64,000 nucleotides of DNA from contig NZ_QWGA01000002.1 of NCBI RefSeq assembly GCF_003576245.1, positions 1 through 64,000 on the forward strand, in the 5' to 3' direction. The first letter of the stretch is position 1, and each line of letters opens with the position of its first letter. Shown here piece after piece: positions 16,122 to 24,350 of the stretch. This DNA is from Henriciella algicola. GTDB lineage: Bacteria > Pseudomonadota > Alphaproteobacteria > Caulobacterales > Hyphomonadaceae. The notes below the pieces were generated by a model. The model saw only the letters and a program-made list of their open reading frames with translations. It was not told the origin of the DNA and ran no database searches. A program made the position numbers and the translations under genes.

Positions 16122-16141
16122 CAGGCAAGCACGCTTGCCTG
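16122..16141 (-). terminator. 20-bp palindrome after the thiolase gene
   Basis: CAGGCAAGC (16122-16130), two bases, GCTTGCCTG (16133-16141): a perfect 9-bp stem, 11 bases past the thiolase stop and upstream of the tRNA on the minus strand. No T run follows, so its role as a terminator is uncertain. Confidence 0.4.
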
Positions 16142-16152
16142 TTCGCACCCCG

Positions 16153-17367
16153 TTAGTCTGTGACCCGCTCAAAGATCGCGGCCAGACCCTGACCGCCGCC
16201 AATGCACATTGTCTCAAGACCGTACCGTGCCTCGCGGCGCTCCATCTCGTAGAGCATCGTCGTCAGAATGCGCACGCCCGTCGCGCCAACCGGGTGACCA
16301 AGCGAAATGCCGGACCCGTTCGGGTTGAGGCGTTCATAGTCCTCTTTCTCAAAACCAAGCGCCTTGGTGCAGGCTAGCACCTGCGACGCAAACGCCTCGT
16401 TGAGCTCGATCACGTCGAGGTCGGAGAGCTTGAGGCCAGCCCGGTCCAGCGCCTTCTGGGTCGAAGGCACAGGGCCGATGCCCATGACTTCTGGACCAAC
16501 GCCAGCGACCGACCATGACGTCAGACGCGCGAGAGGCTTCAGGCCATACTTCTCGGCGGCTTCACGCGTACAGACGATACAGGCTGCTGCGCCATCATTC
16601 TGACCCGATGCATTACCCGCCGTGACAGTTGCGTCCGGATCGACCTTGCCGCGCAGCGCGCGCAGCGTGGACAGCTTCTCAAGAGATGAGTCAGCGCGGA
16701 TGTGCTCGTCCTTGTCGACGACGGTGTCGCCCTTGCGGCCTTTCACAGTGAACGGCACGATTTCCTGGTCGAACTTGCCGGACTTCTGCGCCGCGGCCGC
16801 TTTCATGTGGGAGTTGTAAGCGAACTCGTCCTGCGCCTCGCGGGTGATGCCATAGTCACGGCGGAGGTTCTCTGCCGTCTCGATCATGCCACCTTCGACC
16901 GGGTAGAACTTGCCGCCAGCGGTGTAGCGACCGCGCGTCAGGCCGTCATGCAGCATCAGGCCATCGCCCTTGATCTGCCAGCGCATATGGGTGGAGAAGA
17001 ACGGCGCGTTCGACATGCTTTCTGCGCCGCCTGCGATCATCACATCACTTGCGCCCGTCGCGATTTGCATGATCGCATAGATGACGCCCTGCAGGCCCGA
17101 GCCACAACGGCGGTCGATCTGGATGCCGCCGGTCCCCGTGGTGAGGCCCGCGTCCAGCGCAACGACGCGGCCAAGCGCCGGCGCTTCCATGGACGGATAG
17201 CACTGGGCGAACACGCAATCATCGACCGCTTCTGCCGGCACGTCATTGCGGCTCATCAGCTCGCGAACGAGGAAGGAAGCCAGGTCATGCGCCTGCTCTG
17301 ATTTGAGGCTGCCGCCGAAGCCGCCGACAGGCAGACGAAGCGGTGAACAGATGACGACATCACGCAT
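16153..17367 (-). CDS. Acetyl-CoA acetyltransferase (thiolase)
   Basis: A 404-residue thiolase that condenses two acetyl-CoA or cleaves 3-ketoacyl-CoA; cytoplasmic. Motifs: active-site Cys88 in DRRCGSGLQ, NEAFASQ, GHPVGATG with the catalytic His, and CIGGGQG with the second Cys near the C-terminus. ATG 17367 (MRDVVICSPLR) is chosen over an upstream frame because GGGAGGA precedes it and the family starts here. Biosynthetic (PHB) versus degradative role cannot be decided; an enoyl-CoA hydratase gene lies 1.1 kb away on the same strand. Confidence 0.93.
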   Translation of the reverse strand: MRDVVICSPLRLPVGGFGGSLKSEQAHDLASFLVRELMSRNDVPAEAVDDCVFAQCYPSMEAPALGRVVALDAGLTTGTGGIQIDRRCGSGLQGVIYAIMQIATGASDVMIAGGAESMSNAPFFSTHMRWQIKGDGLMLHDGLTRGRYTAGGKFYPVEGGMIETAENLRRDYGITREAQDEFAYNSHMKAAAAQKSGKFDQEIVPFTVKGRKGDTVVDKDEHIRADSSLEKLSTLRALRGKVDPDATVTAGNASGQNDGAAACIVCTREAAEKYGLKPLARLTSWSVAGVGPEVMGIGPVPSTQKALDRAGLKLSDLDVIELNEAFASQVLACTKALGFEKEDYERLNPNGSGISLGHPVGATGVRILTTMLYEMERREARYGLETMCIGGGQGLAAIFERVTD

Positions 17368-17465
17368 GGTATTTCCTCCCGAAACTGGTCCACGCCATAC
17401 AGCCAATCTCGGCCTTGCGTGCAACCCATACCGTGGAGAAATGCGCGGCTAAGCGATGCGGGACC

Positions 17466-18011
17466 CTAGCCAGAAACGATGATCCGCCCGCCATCGACAT
17501 CAAAGCGGTCACGCGTCACCTGAACAAGGTCAGTTGCCGTACCAGTCGTGATACGCACCCACACCGCATCGACCTCTCCGTCTTCAGACTGGACCATTGC
17601 GACAGAGCCGATATCGTCGCCATAAGCGCTCTCGACGCGCATACCTGCTTTAGGCCCTGTCGGCGCGGCCGGTTCAGACCTAGCGACGTCAGACCGGATT
17701 TCGGCGCTCGCAAGGCGAAGCTCTGGACGGATGGAGCCGACTTCTGCAACCGCCGCCCTGCCGAACCGTGGCTCGCCGGGCTTTGCGACGGGCCCACCGA
17801 GCAGTTCGTCGGAGGCCATATATCGCTGTTCCAGATAGTCAGTCTGCCGCGCCCGGTCGCTGTCCGGCCAGCTGCCGACTTCATAGTCGGTCGCATAGCG
17901 GCCATTGGCGACATAGGTCTGCGCGTTCTGCGCCAAAACCGGAGCGGTCAAGGTGAGACCGGCAACAAGCGCCAGTGTGATCCTTGTGAGATGGGAACGC
18001 GGTACAGACAT
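17466..18011 (-). CDS. Unknown secreted protein with PRC-barrel-like C-terminus
   Basis: A 181-residue protein with a signal peptide (MSVPRSHLTRITLALVAGLT, cleavage after VLA, about residue 27), a Tyr/Asp-rich segment, and a C-terminal part (GMRVESAYGDDIGSVAMVQS, then VRITTGTATDLVQVTRDRFD) that reads like a PRC-barrel-type beta fold; this is a resemblance only. An exact EcfG-type promoter ends 9 bases upstream of the ATG, so the transcript would be leaderless or nearly so. It lies 36 bases after another small secreted-protein gene. Confidence 0.72.
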   Translation of the reverse strand: MSVPRSHLTRITLALVAGLTLTAPVLAQNAQTYVANGRYATDYEVGSWPDSDRARQTDYLEQRYMASDELLGGPVAKPGEPRFGRAAVAEVGSIRPELRLASAEIRSDVARSEPAAPTGPKAGMRVESAYGDDIGSVAMVQSEDGEVDAVWVRITTGTATDLVQVTRDRFDVDGGRIIVSG

Positions 18012-18019
18012 GCCGGATC

Positions 18020-18045
18020 AACGGCATGCCCGCAGGTTCGGTTCC
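18020..18045 (-). promoter_or_regulatory. EcfG-type promoter upstream of the 181-aa secreted protein
   Basis: On the minus strand: GGAAC (18045-18041), a 17-base spacer, CGTT (18023-18020): exact consensus, placed in the 36-base gap between two genes. The predicted start (about 18012-18014) almost coincides with the ATG at 18011. Confidence 0.68.
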
Positions 18046-18047
18046 CG

Positions 18048-18395
18048 CTAGTCGTCGACGCGCTCAATCTCGCTCTCGGCGAGGTCTTCTTCGGTGACAG
18101 GTTCCGGAATGCCGGTATCGATCAACGTACCGGTTTCTTCGGCGCTCTCTTCGTCGCGCATCCGCTGCCAGCGCTGGCGAAGCCGCTCGTCGGCCTCGCG
18201 GTCACGGTCGACATCTGCACGCAGATCGTCGAGCGAGCTACGCGGCCCAAAGCGGCTCTCGGACGTGAAGGAGGAATCAATGTCGTTCGAATAAGCGCCC
18301 GTTGCCCCCTTCTCATTGCTAGTCGCAATCTGTCCGGCCGCCGTCATCGAGAAGGCGAGCGGAAGTGAAGCAAGGACAAGAATACGGGTGAGCAT
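18048..18395 (-). CDS. Unknown small secreted, highly charged protein
   Basis: A 115-residue protein with signal peptide MLTRILVLASLPLAFSMTAA (cleavage after about residue 20) and an Arg/Asp/Glu-rich mature part (SSLDDLRADVDRDREADERL, then RQRWQRMRDEESAEE). No family recognised. ATG 18395 is preferred over upstream in-frame codons because it begins the signal peptide. The next gene on the strand is the 181-aa secreted protein with its own EcfG-type promoter; no such site was found upstream of this one. Confidence 0.7.
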   Translation of the reverse strand: MLTRILVLASLPLAFSMTAAGQIATSNEKGATGAYSNDIDSSFTSESRFGPRSSLDDLRADVDRDREADERLRQRWQRMRDEESAEETGTLIDTGIPEPVTEEDLAESEIERVDD

Positions 18396-18483
18396 CTGAA
18401 ACTCCGAATAACAACCTTCACGCAGGAACTGGAGCATTTGCAGCACTTTCCAAGACAAAGCCAGCAAATTTGCCCTTTAGAGC

Positions 18484-19260
18484 CTATCCGTTTTGTCCGC
18501 GCCCGCGTTCTGTCACTGCCTTGCGCGCCTGCTCGACGCTGTCAGCGGTGACCGACTGGGCGTGCTCAGCAGAGCGTTTGACTTCCATCTTCATCGCATC
18601 GCCGAATGTGGTCGCGAAGCCGTCATCGATCAGCGCCTTGTACTTGCGCAGTAGCACGGCGTCACAGCTTGCCATCTCATGCGCCATCTTGATCGCTGCG
18701 GGAACGAGCGCGTCAGCCTTGTACACGCGGTTGACCAGGCCCCAGCGTTCTGCGGTCTCCGCATCGAGGAAGTTACCAGTGAAGGACAGCTCCTTGGCGC
18801 GGCTCATCCCGATCATGCGCGGCAGCTTCTGGCTAAGCCCCCAGCCCGGCACGATGCCGACGCGCGCATGCGTGTCAGCGAACTTCGCATTCTCCGATGC
18901 CAGCAGCACGTCGCACATCAGGGCAAGCTCAAACCCGCCCGTAATCGCGAAGCCGTTGATCGCGCCGATGATCGGCCAGGGGAAAGCGGCAAGTCCCTTG
19001 GAGAGGTCGATCTCGCCGCCATCTGCGCCGAGCGCAAAACCGGTCTGCCCGGCTTCCTTGAGGTCGACGCCAGCGGTGAAGGCGCGGCCTTCGCCCGTCA
19101 GCACCGCCGCGCGAACCGCGTCGTCCTTTGCAAGCTCGGTGAACACTTTCACGAGTTCGGCACGCAGGGCCCGGCTAAGCGCGTTCAGTGCATCCGGCCG
19201 GTTCATCGTTACGATCGCAACTGGGCCGTCTCTTTCCACGCGCACGATATTCTCGGACAT
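18484..19260 (-). CDS. Enoyl-CoA hydratase/isomerase family protein
   Basis: A 258-residue crotonase-fold protein. The oxyanion-hole segments GRAFTAGVDLKE (about 58-69) and AINGFAITGGFELALMCDVL (about 99-118) are present, with the catalytic-region Glu in GGFELAL. It probably hydrates 2-enoyl-CoA; the second catalytic Glu seen in classical hydratases (position 164 in the rat enzyme) is replaced by a GIVPGWG stretch, so isomerase or other crotonase chemistry is possible. Divergent from the cyclic-nucleotide-binding reductase gene, 81 bases between them. Confidence 0.87.
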   Translation of the reverse strand: MSENIVRVERDGPVAIVTMNRPDALNALSRALRAELVKVFTELAKDDAVRAAVLTGEGRAFTAGVDLKEAGQTGFALGADGGEIDLSKGLAAFPWPIIGAINGFAITGGFELALMCDVLLASENAKFADTHARVGIVPGWGLSQKLPRMIGMSRAKELSFTGNFLDAETAERWGLVNRVYKADALVPAAIKMAHEMASCDAVLLRKYKALIDDGFATTFGDAMKMEVKRSAEHAQSVTADSVEQARKAVTERGRGQNG

Positions 19261-19341
19261 CTGGCTTCCTCTCCATGGTCTTTGTTCTGCTTCGTCGCTA
19301 GAGACTTAAACTGGACCATCCGGAAACGCCAAGGCCAGACC

Positions 19342-21024
19342 ATGGGTAAGCCCCCCGCAGATGTGAACTTCACCTTCTCGGACGAAGAACTTGAGACGCT
19401 GAAGCCCTTCGGCGATGTGCGCGCCCATGCGATGGGCGATCCGCTGATCGATGAGGGCGACGCCAATGTCGATTGCCTCATCACGCTATCCGGCCACACC
19501 AGCATCCTTGTTGAAACGCCAGAAGGCGAAAAGCGCCTTGGCTGGATGGAACGCGGCCAGTTTGCCGGCGACATCGCCATCCTGACCGGTCAGGCCTCGC
19601 TCTCGCGCGTTGAGATGGGAGAGGCGGGCGAAGTGCTCCATATCTCGCACGACAATTTCCAGCGCCTGCTCGTCGAGAACTCGCATTTCTCCGACATTTT
19701 CGTGCGCACGCTGACAGCTCGGCGGATCTTCTCGCACAATGCATCGCACGGCGCCGTCATCGTGATCGGCGACGCGCATGACCGCGACGTGTTCGTCGCC
19801 CGTGACACCCTCTCCAAGCATATGATCGCCCATCGCTGGCTCGACCCGGACAAGGATCCGCTGGCAAAGCGCATCATGGAAGCGCGCGAGATCGCAGCCG
19901 CTGACCTGCCCGTGGTGATCCGCGGACGCTCTCGCATCATGTCGCGCCCCGATGTCGGCGAATTGTCCGAAGCCTTTGGGCTAGACCTCGTACCCGACAA
20001 TAGCTGCACCGATGTCGTCGTGGTGGGCGCAGGCCCGGCCGGTCTCGCCGCATCGGTCTATGCGGCTTCGGAAGGCCTGACTGTTGTCACGCTGGACAGT
20101 GATGGTCCTGGTGGCCAGGCAGGCACCTCGTCAAAGATCGAGAATTATCTCGGCTTCCCAATGGGAGTTTCAGGGCGCGAGCTTGCTTCGCGCGCTTCTA
20201 TTCAGGCGCAGAAATTCGGCGCCCGTATCGCCTCACCTGCCAGCGCGGTCGATCTTGCCCGCGACGGCGACAATTACTGCATTTCGCTGAAGGATGGCCG
20301 CCGCCTCAAGGCCCGCGCCGTCGTCATCGCCACCGGCGCGCAATATAGCCGCCTGCCGATAGAGAACCTGGAACGGTTCGAAGGACGCGGCATCTATTAT
20401 GGCGCAACGCCCATGGAGGCGCAGCTCTGCGGTGGCCAGGATGTCTGTATCGTCGGTGCGGGCAATTCAGCTGGTCAGGGCGCGGTCTTCCTCAGCCAGA
20501 CGGCGCGCAACGTCCACGTCCTGTTCCGGCGCCCTAACATTCGCGACACCATGTCAGAATACCTCGTGCGCCGCCTCGAAGAGACGCCAAACATCCACCT
20601 TCACCCCGAGACTGAAATCGGCACGCTTCATGGCACAGGCAGCGAGGATCAGCTAACTGATCGCCTGACCCGGCTCAGCCTTCGCCACCGCGCCACCAAA
20701 GAGGTGAGCGAGCATGATATCGGTTTCGTCTTCCTCTTCATCGGGGCCCAGCCATTCACCGACTGGCTGCCCCAGCATATGAGCTGCGATGAGAAGGGGT
20801 TCGTGAAAACCGGGCCCGACCTTTCCAATCTCGATCTCGTGCGCGCAGGCTGGACCCTCGACCGGATGCCGACCCGCTATGAAACTTCATGGCCACGCGT
20901 CTACGCCGTCGGCGATGTGCGTATCGGGTCCGTCAAACGTGTCGCCTCCAGCGTGGGCGAAGGCTCCGTCGTCGTAAGCGACATTCACAAGGCGCTCGCG
21001 GAAACGACGCCTAGCGGTTCCTGA
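19342..21024 (+). CDS. Cyclic-nucleotide-binding domain fused to thioredoxin-reductase-like flavoprotein
   Basis: A 560-residue fusion. Residues about 15-130 form a cyclic-nucleotide-binding-type beta barrel (LIDEGDANVDCLITLSGHTS, GWMERGQFAGDIAILTGQAS). Residues about 136-215 look like a thioredoxin/glutaredoxin-fold linker without a CxxC. Residues 223-560 form a two-dinucleotide reductase with GAGPAG (229-234, FAD) and VGAGNSAGQ (371-379, NAD(P)H). Where thioredoxin reductase has the redox CxxC, this protein has YYGATPMEAQLC (352-363), so it is unlikely to reduce thioredoxin. The frame extends far upstream, but ATG 19342 is the first that fits the family. Substrate unknown. Confidence 0.86.
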   Translation: MGKPPADVNFTFSDEELETLKPFGDVRAHAMGDPLIDEGDANVDCLITLSGHTSILVETPEGEKRLGWMERGQFAGDIAILTGQASLSRVEMGEAGEVLHISHDNFQRLLVENSHFSDIFVRTLTARRIFSHNASHGAVIVIGDAHDRDVFVARDTLSKHMIAHRWLDPDKDPLAKRIMEAREIAAADLPVVIRGRSRIMSRPDVGELSEAFGLDLVPDNSCTDVVVVGAGPAGLAASVYAASEGLTVVTLDSDGPGGQAGTSSKIENYLGFPMGVSGRELASRASIQAQKFGARIASPASAVDLARDGDNYCISLKDGRRLKARAVVIATGAQYSRLPIENLERFEGRGIYYGATPMEAQLCGGQDVCIVGAGNSAGQGAVFLSQTARNVHVLFRRPNIRDTMSEYLVRRLEETPNIHLHPETEIGTLHGTGSEDQLTDRLTRLSLRHRATKEVSEHDIGFVFLFIGAQPFTDWLPQHMSCDEKGFVKTGPDLSNLDLVRAGWTLDRMPTRYETSWPRVYAVGDVRIGSVKRVASSVGEGSVVVSDIHKALAETTPSGS

Positions 21025-21502
21025 GTGCAAAACGCGCCAACGCCAGAAGGCCGAGAACGCCTGCCAGCAAGGCCGCGACACCGAACATGCCGAATTTCGC
21101 TGGCGTCAGATACGTCTTCAGCCAGAAGTGATTGCCCGCCCCCTGGAGCGCGATCATCTGAACCGTGTTTTCAGCCAGATCCAGAATGACGATCAGGAAT
21201 GCTGGCACCATGGCGAGCCTTGCAAATCGCATAGGCGCAAAGCGCGCCGCCAGCCCGGCGAGGAATGCGCCGTAGGCAAGCGGATAGGCGGTATCGATGA
21301 CGAACGTCGTCCAGAAATGGGCCGTACGGGCGCTTCCATCCATTTCCGCGAGCCGTGCTTCAGCGGCTGGCCCGGTCCAGATCATGTCGAGAAGTTCCCC
21401 GTCCACGGCTGGCGCGACAAGGCTGAAGCAGAACCCGATGGCGACCATCGCCAGACCGGACAGGATGATCATGGGCGTCCTGGCGAGATAGGGCCGGGTC
21501 AA
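21011..21502 (-). CDS. Unknown four-helix membrane protein
   Basis: A 163-residue protein with about four transmembrane helices (about 11-31, 67-87, 96-115, 137-157). No family recognised. The first start is TTG at 21502, overlapping the cinA-type stop (TTGA, analogous to ATGA coupling); an ATG lies 10 codons downstream at 21472. The overlap supports the TTG and co-translation with the upstream gene. Its 3' end overlaps the convergent flavoprotein gene by 14 bases. Confidence 0.7.
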   Translation of the reverse strand: MTRPYLARTPMIILSGLAMVAIGFCFSLVAPAVDGELLDMIWTGPAAEARLAEMDGSARTAHFWTTFVIDTAYPLAYGAFLAGLAARFAPMRFARLAMVPAFLIVILDLAENTVQMIALQGAGNHFWLKTYLTPAKFGMFGVAALLAGVLGLLALARFALRNR

Positions 21503-22266
21503 CTTGCTTCCCCTTCGATGACTTCGCTCTCGCCGCCAACGGACGCGGCCAGCTCGACAAGTTTTTGCGCCGCTGTAGTCAATGTGTCCTCATCTGCCGA
21601 GCGGGCAATGAGTGAGACGCCATGGTCGCTCACAGACCGGAACCATGGATAGGAGCCGAAGCTCACCTCTTCATAGGACTTGTCGAGTTCACTGAGCGCT
21701 TCGGCGATATCACCTTCACGAAGACCTGGCACGCGGACGGTCCTCGCATGCACCACCCTGCCATGCTCCAGCCTGTGTCCAATATCCTGCAGCATCCCCT
21801 GAACGATGGAAGGCACCCCTGCCAGCGTGAAGACATTACCTGTCTGGAAACCCGGCGCACCCGATACCGGGTTTTCGATCAGGCTCGCACCATCCGGTAT
21901 CCGCGCCATGCGCTGGCGGGCTTCTGTGAACTCGGTGCCGATCTCGTCATAGCGTGCCTGCAGCATCGCCATCACGTCAGGGTGCTTGTCGATCCCGACG
22001 CCGAAGGCCGCAGCGATGGCGTCCGCGGTAATGTCGTCATGGGTCGGGCCGATCCCGCCCGTCGTGAAGACATAGGAGTATCGCTCGCGCAGCGCGTTGA
22101 CTGCCTCGACGATGCGCGCCTGCACGTCCGGTACGATCCGTACTTCTTCGACCAGTATGCCGAGCGGCCTCAAATAGCCCGCAATCTGCTGGACATTGAT
22201 GTCGCGCGTGCGCCCGGAGAGAAGCTCGTCCCCGATGAGACAGATGGCGGCGGTTGGTGCTGTCAT
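21499..22266 (-). CDS. CinA N-terminal / molybdopterin-binding-domain protein
   Basis: A 255-residue protein consisting of the MoCF_biosynth-type domain: GDELLSGRTRDIN near the start, then TTGGIGPTHDDITADAIAAA, the canonical binding loop, and GAPGF near 139. It corresponds to the N-terminal half of competence/damage-inducible protein CinA without the C-terminal NMN-deamidase domain. Relatives include ADP-ribose pyrophosphatase-active proteins; activity here is not proven. ATG 22266 has GCAGGA upstream and is preferred over an in-frame TTG at 22281. Followed in overlap by a small membrane protein gene. Confidence 0.85.
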   Translation of the reverse strand: MTAPTAAICLIGDELLSGRTRDINVQQIAGYLRPLGILVEEVRIVPDVQARIVEAVNALRERYSYVFTTGGIGPTHDDITADAIAAAFGVGIDKHPDVMAMLQARYDEIGTEFTEARQRMARIPDGASLIENPVSGAPGFQTGNVFTLAGVPSIVQGMLQDIGHRLEHGRVVHARTVRVPGLREGDIAEALSELDKSYEEVSFGSYPWFRSVSDHGVSLIARSADEDTLTTAAQKLVELAASVGGESEVIEGEAS

Positions 22267-22339
22267 GGATGTATCCTGCAAACGCTACGCCCTCCCCTCA
22301 CCGCGTCGAAGCGGAAAGGGAAGCAGCTGAATTATCTCA

Positions 22340-23707
22340 TTATTCCTGCAAAGCCTCATAGACCAGCGCCATCGATTGGGCACGTGGCTCGAACGGCATG
22401 TCCGGATTATTGCCGAAACGCTGGATCATGGCGATGAAGTACAGATCGTTCACCGGATCGATCCAGAACCATGTCCCGGCTGCCCCGCCCCAGTAATAGG
22501 TGCCAGCCCCTGCCGGGCTCGCCATGGCTTCCGGGTCTGAAATGATCCCCCAGTCCAGACCGAACTTGTGCGGCTCTGCCGTCATGGTGGCCCGCGCCGT
22601 ACCATTGAAGCTGATGCCTAGCCCTTCTGGCAACTGGTCGCTTGTCATCAGCTCAACCGTCTCTGGCGAAATGATCTCTGCGCCATCGAGGCTCCCCCCA
22701 TTCAGCATCATCTGGCTGAACCGCGCATAGTCGCCAATTGTCGCCACCAAACCGTGACCGCCCGACTCGAATGGCACCGTGTCCTGCCGGTAGAGATAGG
22801 GCAGCGCCGCCGGGCTCTCGCGCGTCTCAGGCACCGGCACGAACCGGCCCGCCTCAGGGGACCAGACCATGAGGTCAGCGAAGCGGTCATAGTCTGCGTC
22901 CGGCACGTAAAAGCCGGTATCGTTCATCCCGAGCGGGGTGAAGATATTTGCGTCGAGATAGTCGCCAAGGCTCATGCCAGAGAATTGCTCGATGAGATAA
23001 CCCTGGATATCGACGCCGACCGAATAGGACCAACGCTCCCCAGGCTGGAAGAGAAGAGGCACCTCGGCAACCCGGTCGACGAGGACATCAAGCCCAGGCG
23101 AACTCAGGATTCTCTGTTCCCGGAACTGGCGGTTGGCATAGTCCTCACCGAACAGGCCATAGGCGAACCCTGCCGTGTGGCGCATTGCGTCGCGAATTGT
23201 CGGCTCACGCGCAAGCGGCTCGAGGATGGGTGTACCATCCTCATTCTCACCGGCCAGAACCTGCAAATTCTCAAATTCGGGGATATAGTCGCTCAGCGGA
23301 TCGTCGAGGTCGAACTTGCCGTCTTCGTAAAGCTGCATCAGCGCGACGCCGGTCACCGGCTTTGACATGGAATAGATGCGCCAGATGGTGTCCTCGCCGA
23401 GCGGGGTCTGGTCTTCAACGTCACGAAGCCCGTGCGTCGCCGAATAGGCAATCTCACCATCCTTGACGAGCATCGCCTCGATGCCGGCGACCTGCCCCGC
23501 CTCGACATAGCCAGCGAGCAGCTCATCCAGCGCGGCAAGGCCTTCTTCACTGAAAGCGGCGCGCGTTTCGGTGGCGGCGTCTGCGCTTGCTGGCGACACT
23601 TCGGCTACATTTTCAGCAGGGTCAGCTGCATTTGTGCAAGCTGCCGCCAGAAACACCGCCAGTACACCGCCAATGCACCGTGACTGCACCATGATTTCGT
23701 TCTTCAC
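22340..23707 (-). CDS. Serine hydrolase lipoprotein, beta-lactamase/esterase family
   Basis: A 455-residue class C beta-lactamase-type hydrolase. SMSK (113-116) is the SxxK nucleophile motif and YSV (228-230) occupies the tyrosine-motif position; the family includes family VIII esterases and D-aminopeptidases, and sequence does not show which. The N-terminus is a lipoprotein signal ending in FLAAAC (Cys24). GTG 23707 is chosen because GGGAGG lies 8 bases before it; an ATG at 23692 is the alternative. Monocistronic and divergent from the OsmC gene. Confidence 0.87.
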   Translation of the reverse strand: MKNEIMVQSRCIGGVLAVFLAAACTNAADPAENVAEVSPASADAATETRAAFSEEGLAALDELLAGYVEAGQVAGIEAMLVKDGEIAYSATHGLRDVEDQTPLGEDTIWRIYSMSKPVTGVALMQLYEDGKFDLDDPLSDYIPEFENLQVLAGENEDGTPILEPLAREPTIRDAMRHTAGFAYGLFGEDYANRQFREQRILSSPGLDVLVDRVAEVPLLFQPGERWSYSVGVDIQGYLIEQFSGMSLGDYLDANIFTPLGMNDTGFYVPDADYDRFADLMVWSPEAGRFVPVPETRESPAALPYLYRQDTVPFESGGHGLVATIGDYARFSQMMLNGGSLDGAEIISPETVELMTSDQLPEGLGISFNGTARATMTAEPHKFGLDWGIISDPEAMASPAGAGTYYWGGAAGTWFWIDPVNDLYFIAMIQRFGNNPDMPFEPRAQSMALVYEALQE

Positions 23708-23862
23708 GACGAATTCCTCCCAAGGATTTTCCGACTGTACCAAGCGCTAGTTTCCGCCTGCAGGCAACCTCCGCATGGGCCTCCACGTTTCACTCTTGAC
23801 GCGCCACCTCGCCGCTCAAGGTGAGAGGTATCAACAGCTTCCCCAAAGGAAAGGACTTCAGA

Positions 23863-24297
23863 ATGAAACGCCACGCCACAGCCCACTGGTCAGGCCCCCT
23901 CAAGGACGGCAAAGGCACCATCGACACCCAGAGCGGTGCCCTCTCGAGCCACGGCTATTCTTTCAAGGCCCGCTTCGAAGACGAAAGCGGCAAGGCCGGA
24001 ACGAACCCGGAAGAGCTGCTGGCTGCGGCCCATGCAGGCTGCTTTGCCATGCAGCTCTCGGCTTTCCTCGCGATGAACGACACCCCTGCCGAAGACCTCG
24101 AGGCAAAGTCCGTCATCACGGTTGAGGAAGTCGACAGCGGCTTTGAGGTGAAGTCGTCTGCCCTCACCCTCACCGGCAAAGTGCCGGGGATCGACGAGGC
24201 GAAATTCCAGGAGCTTGCCAACAAGGCCAAGGAAGAATGCCCGATGTCAAAGGCACTTGGCGCCATCAAGGTGACGCTCGATGCCAAACTCGCCTGA
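23863..24297 (+). CDS. OsmC family organic hydroperoxide reductase
   Basis: A 144-residue OsmC/Ohr-type peroxiredoxin that reduces organic peroxides with two cysteines: Cys60 in AAAHAGCFAM and Cys126 in KAKEECPMSKAL. NPEELLAAAHAGC is the OsmC-subtype signature. Likely cytoplasmic. AAAGGA precedes the ATG. Divergent from the serine hydrolase and followed by an intrinsic terminator, so monocistronic. No EcfG-type site was found upstream. Confidence 0.94.
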   Translation: MKRHATAHWSGPLKDGKGTIDTQSGALSSHGYSFKARFEDESGKAGTNPEELLAAAHAGCFAMQLSAFLAMNDTPAEDLEAKSVITVEEVDSGFEVKSSALTLTGKVPGIDEAKFQELANKAKEECPMSKALGAIKVTLDAKLA

Positions 24298-24325
24298 TCC
24301 GTTTCAGGGATAGTACAGCGGAAAG

Positions 24326-24350
24326 CGGGGCCCTTTGCGGCCCCGTTTTC
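24326..24350 (+). terminator. Intrinsic terminator after the OsmC gene
   Basis: CGGGGCC (24326-24332), a 6-base loop, GGCCCCG (24339-24345), then TTTTC. It ends right at the stop of the convergent dioxygenase gene. Confidence 0.88.

Noticed and set aside
18679-19341. Upstream extension of the flavoprotein frame
   Set aside because: Lies antisense to the enoyl-CoA hydratase and encodes no recognised domain; ATG 19342 fits the family start.
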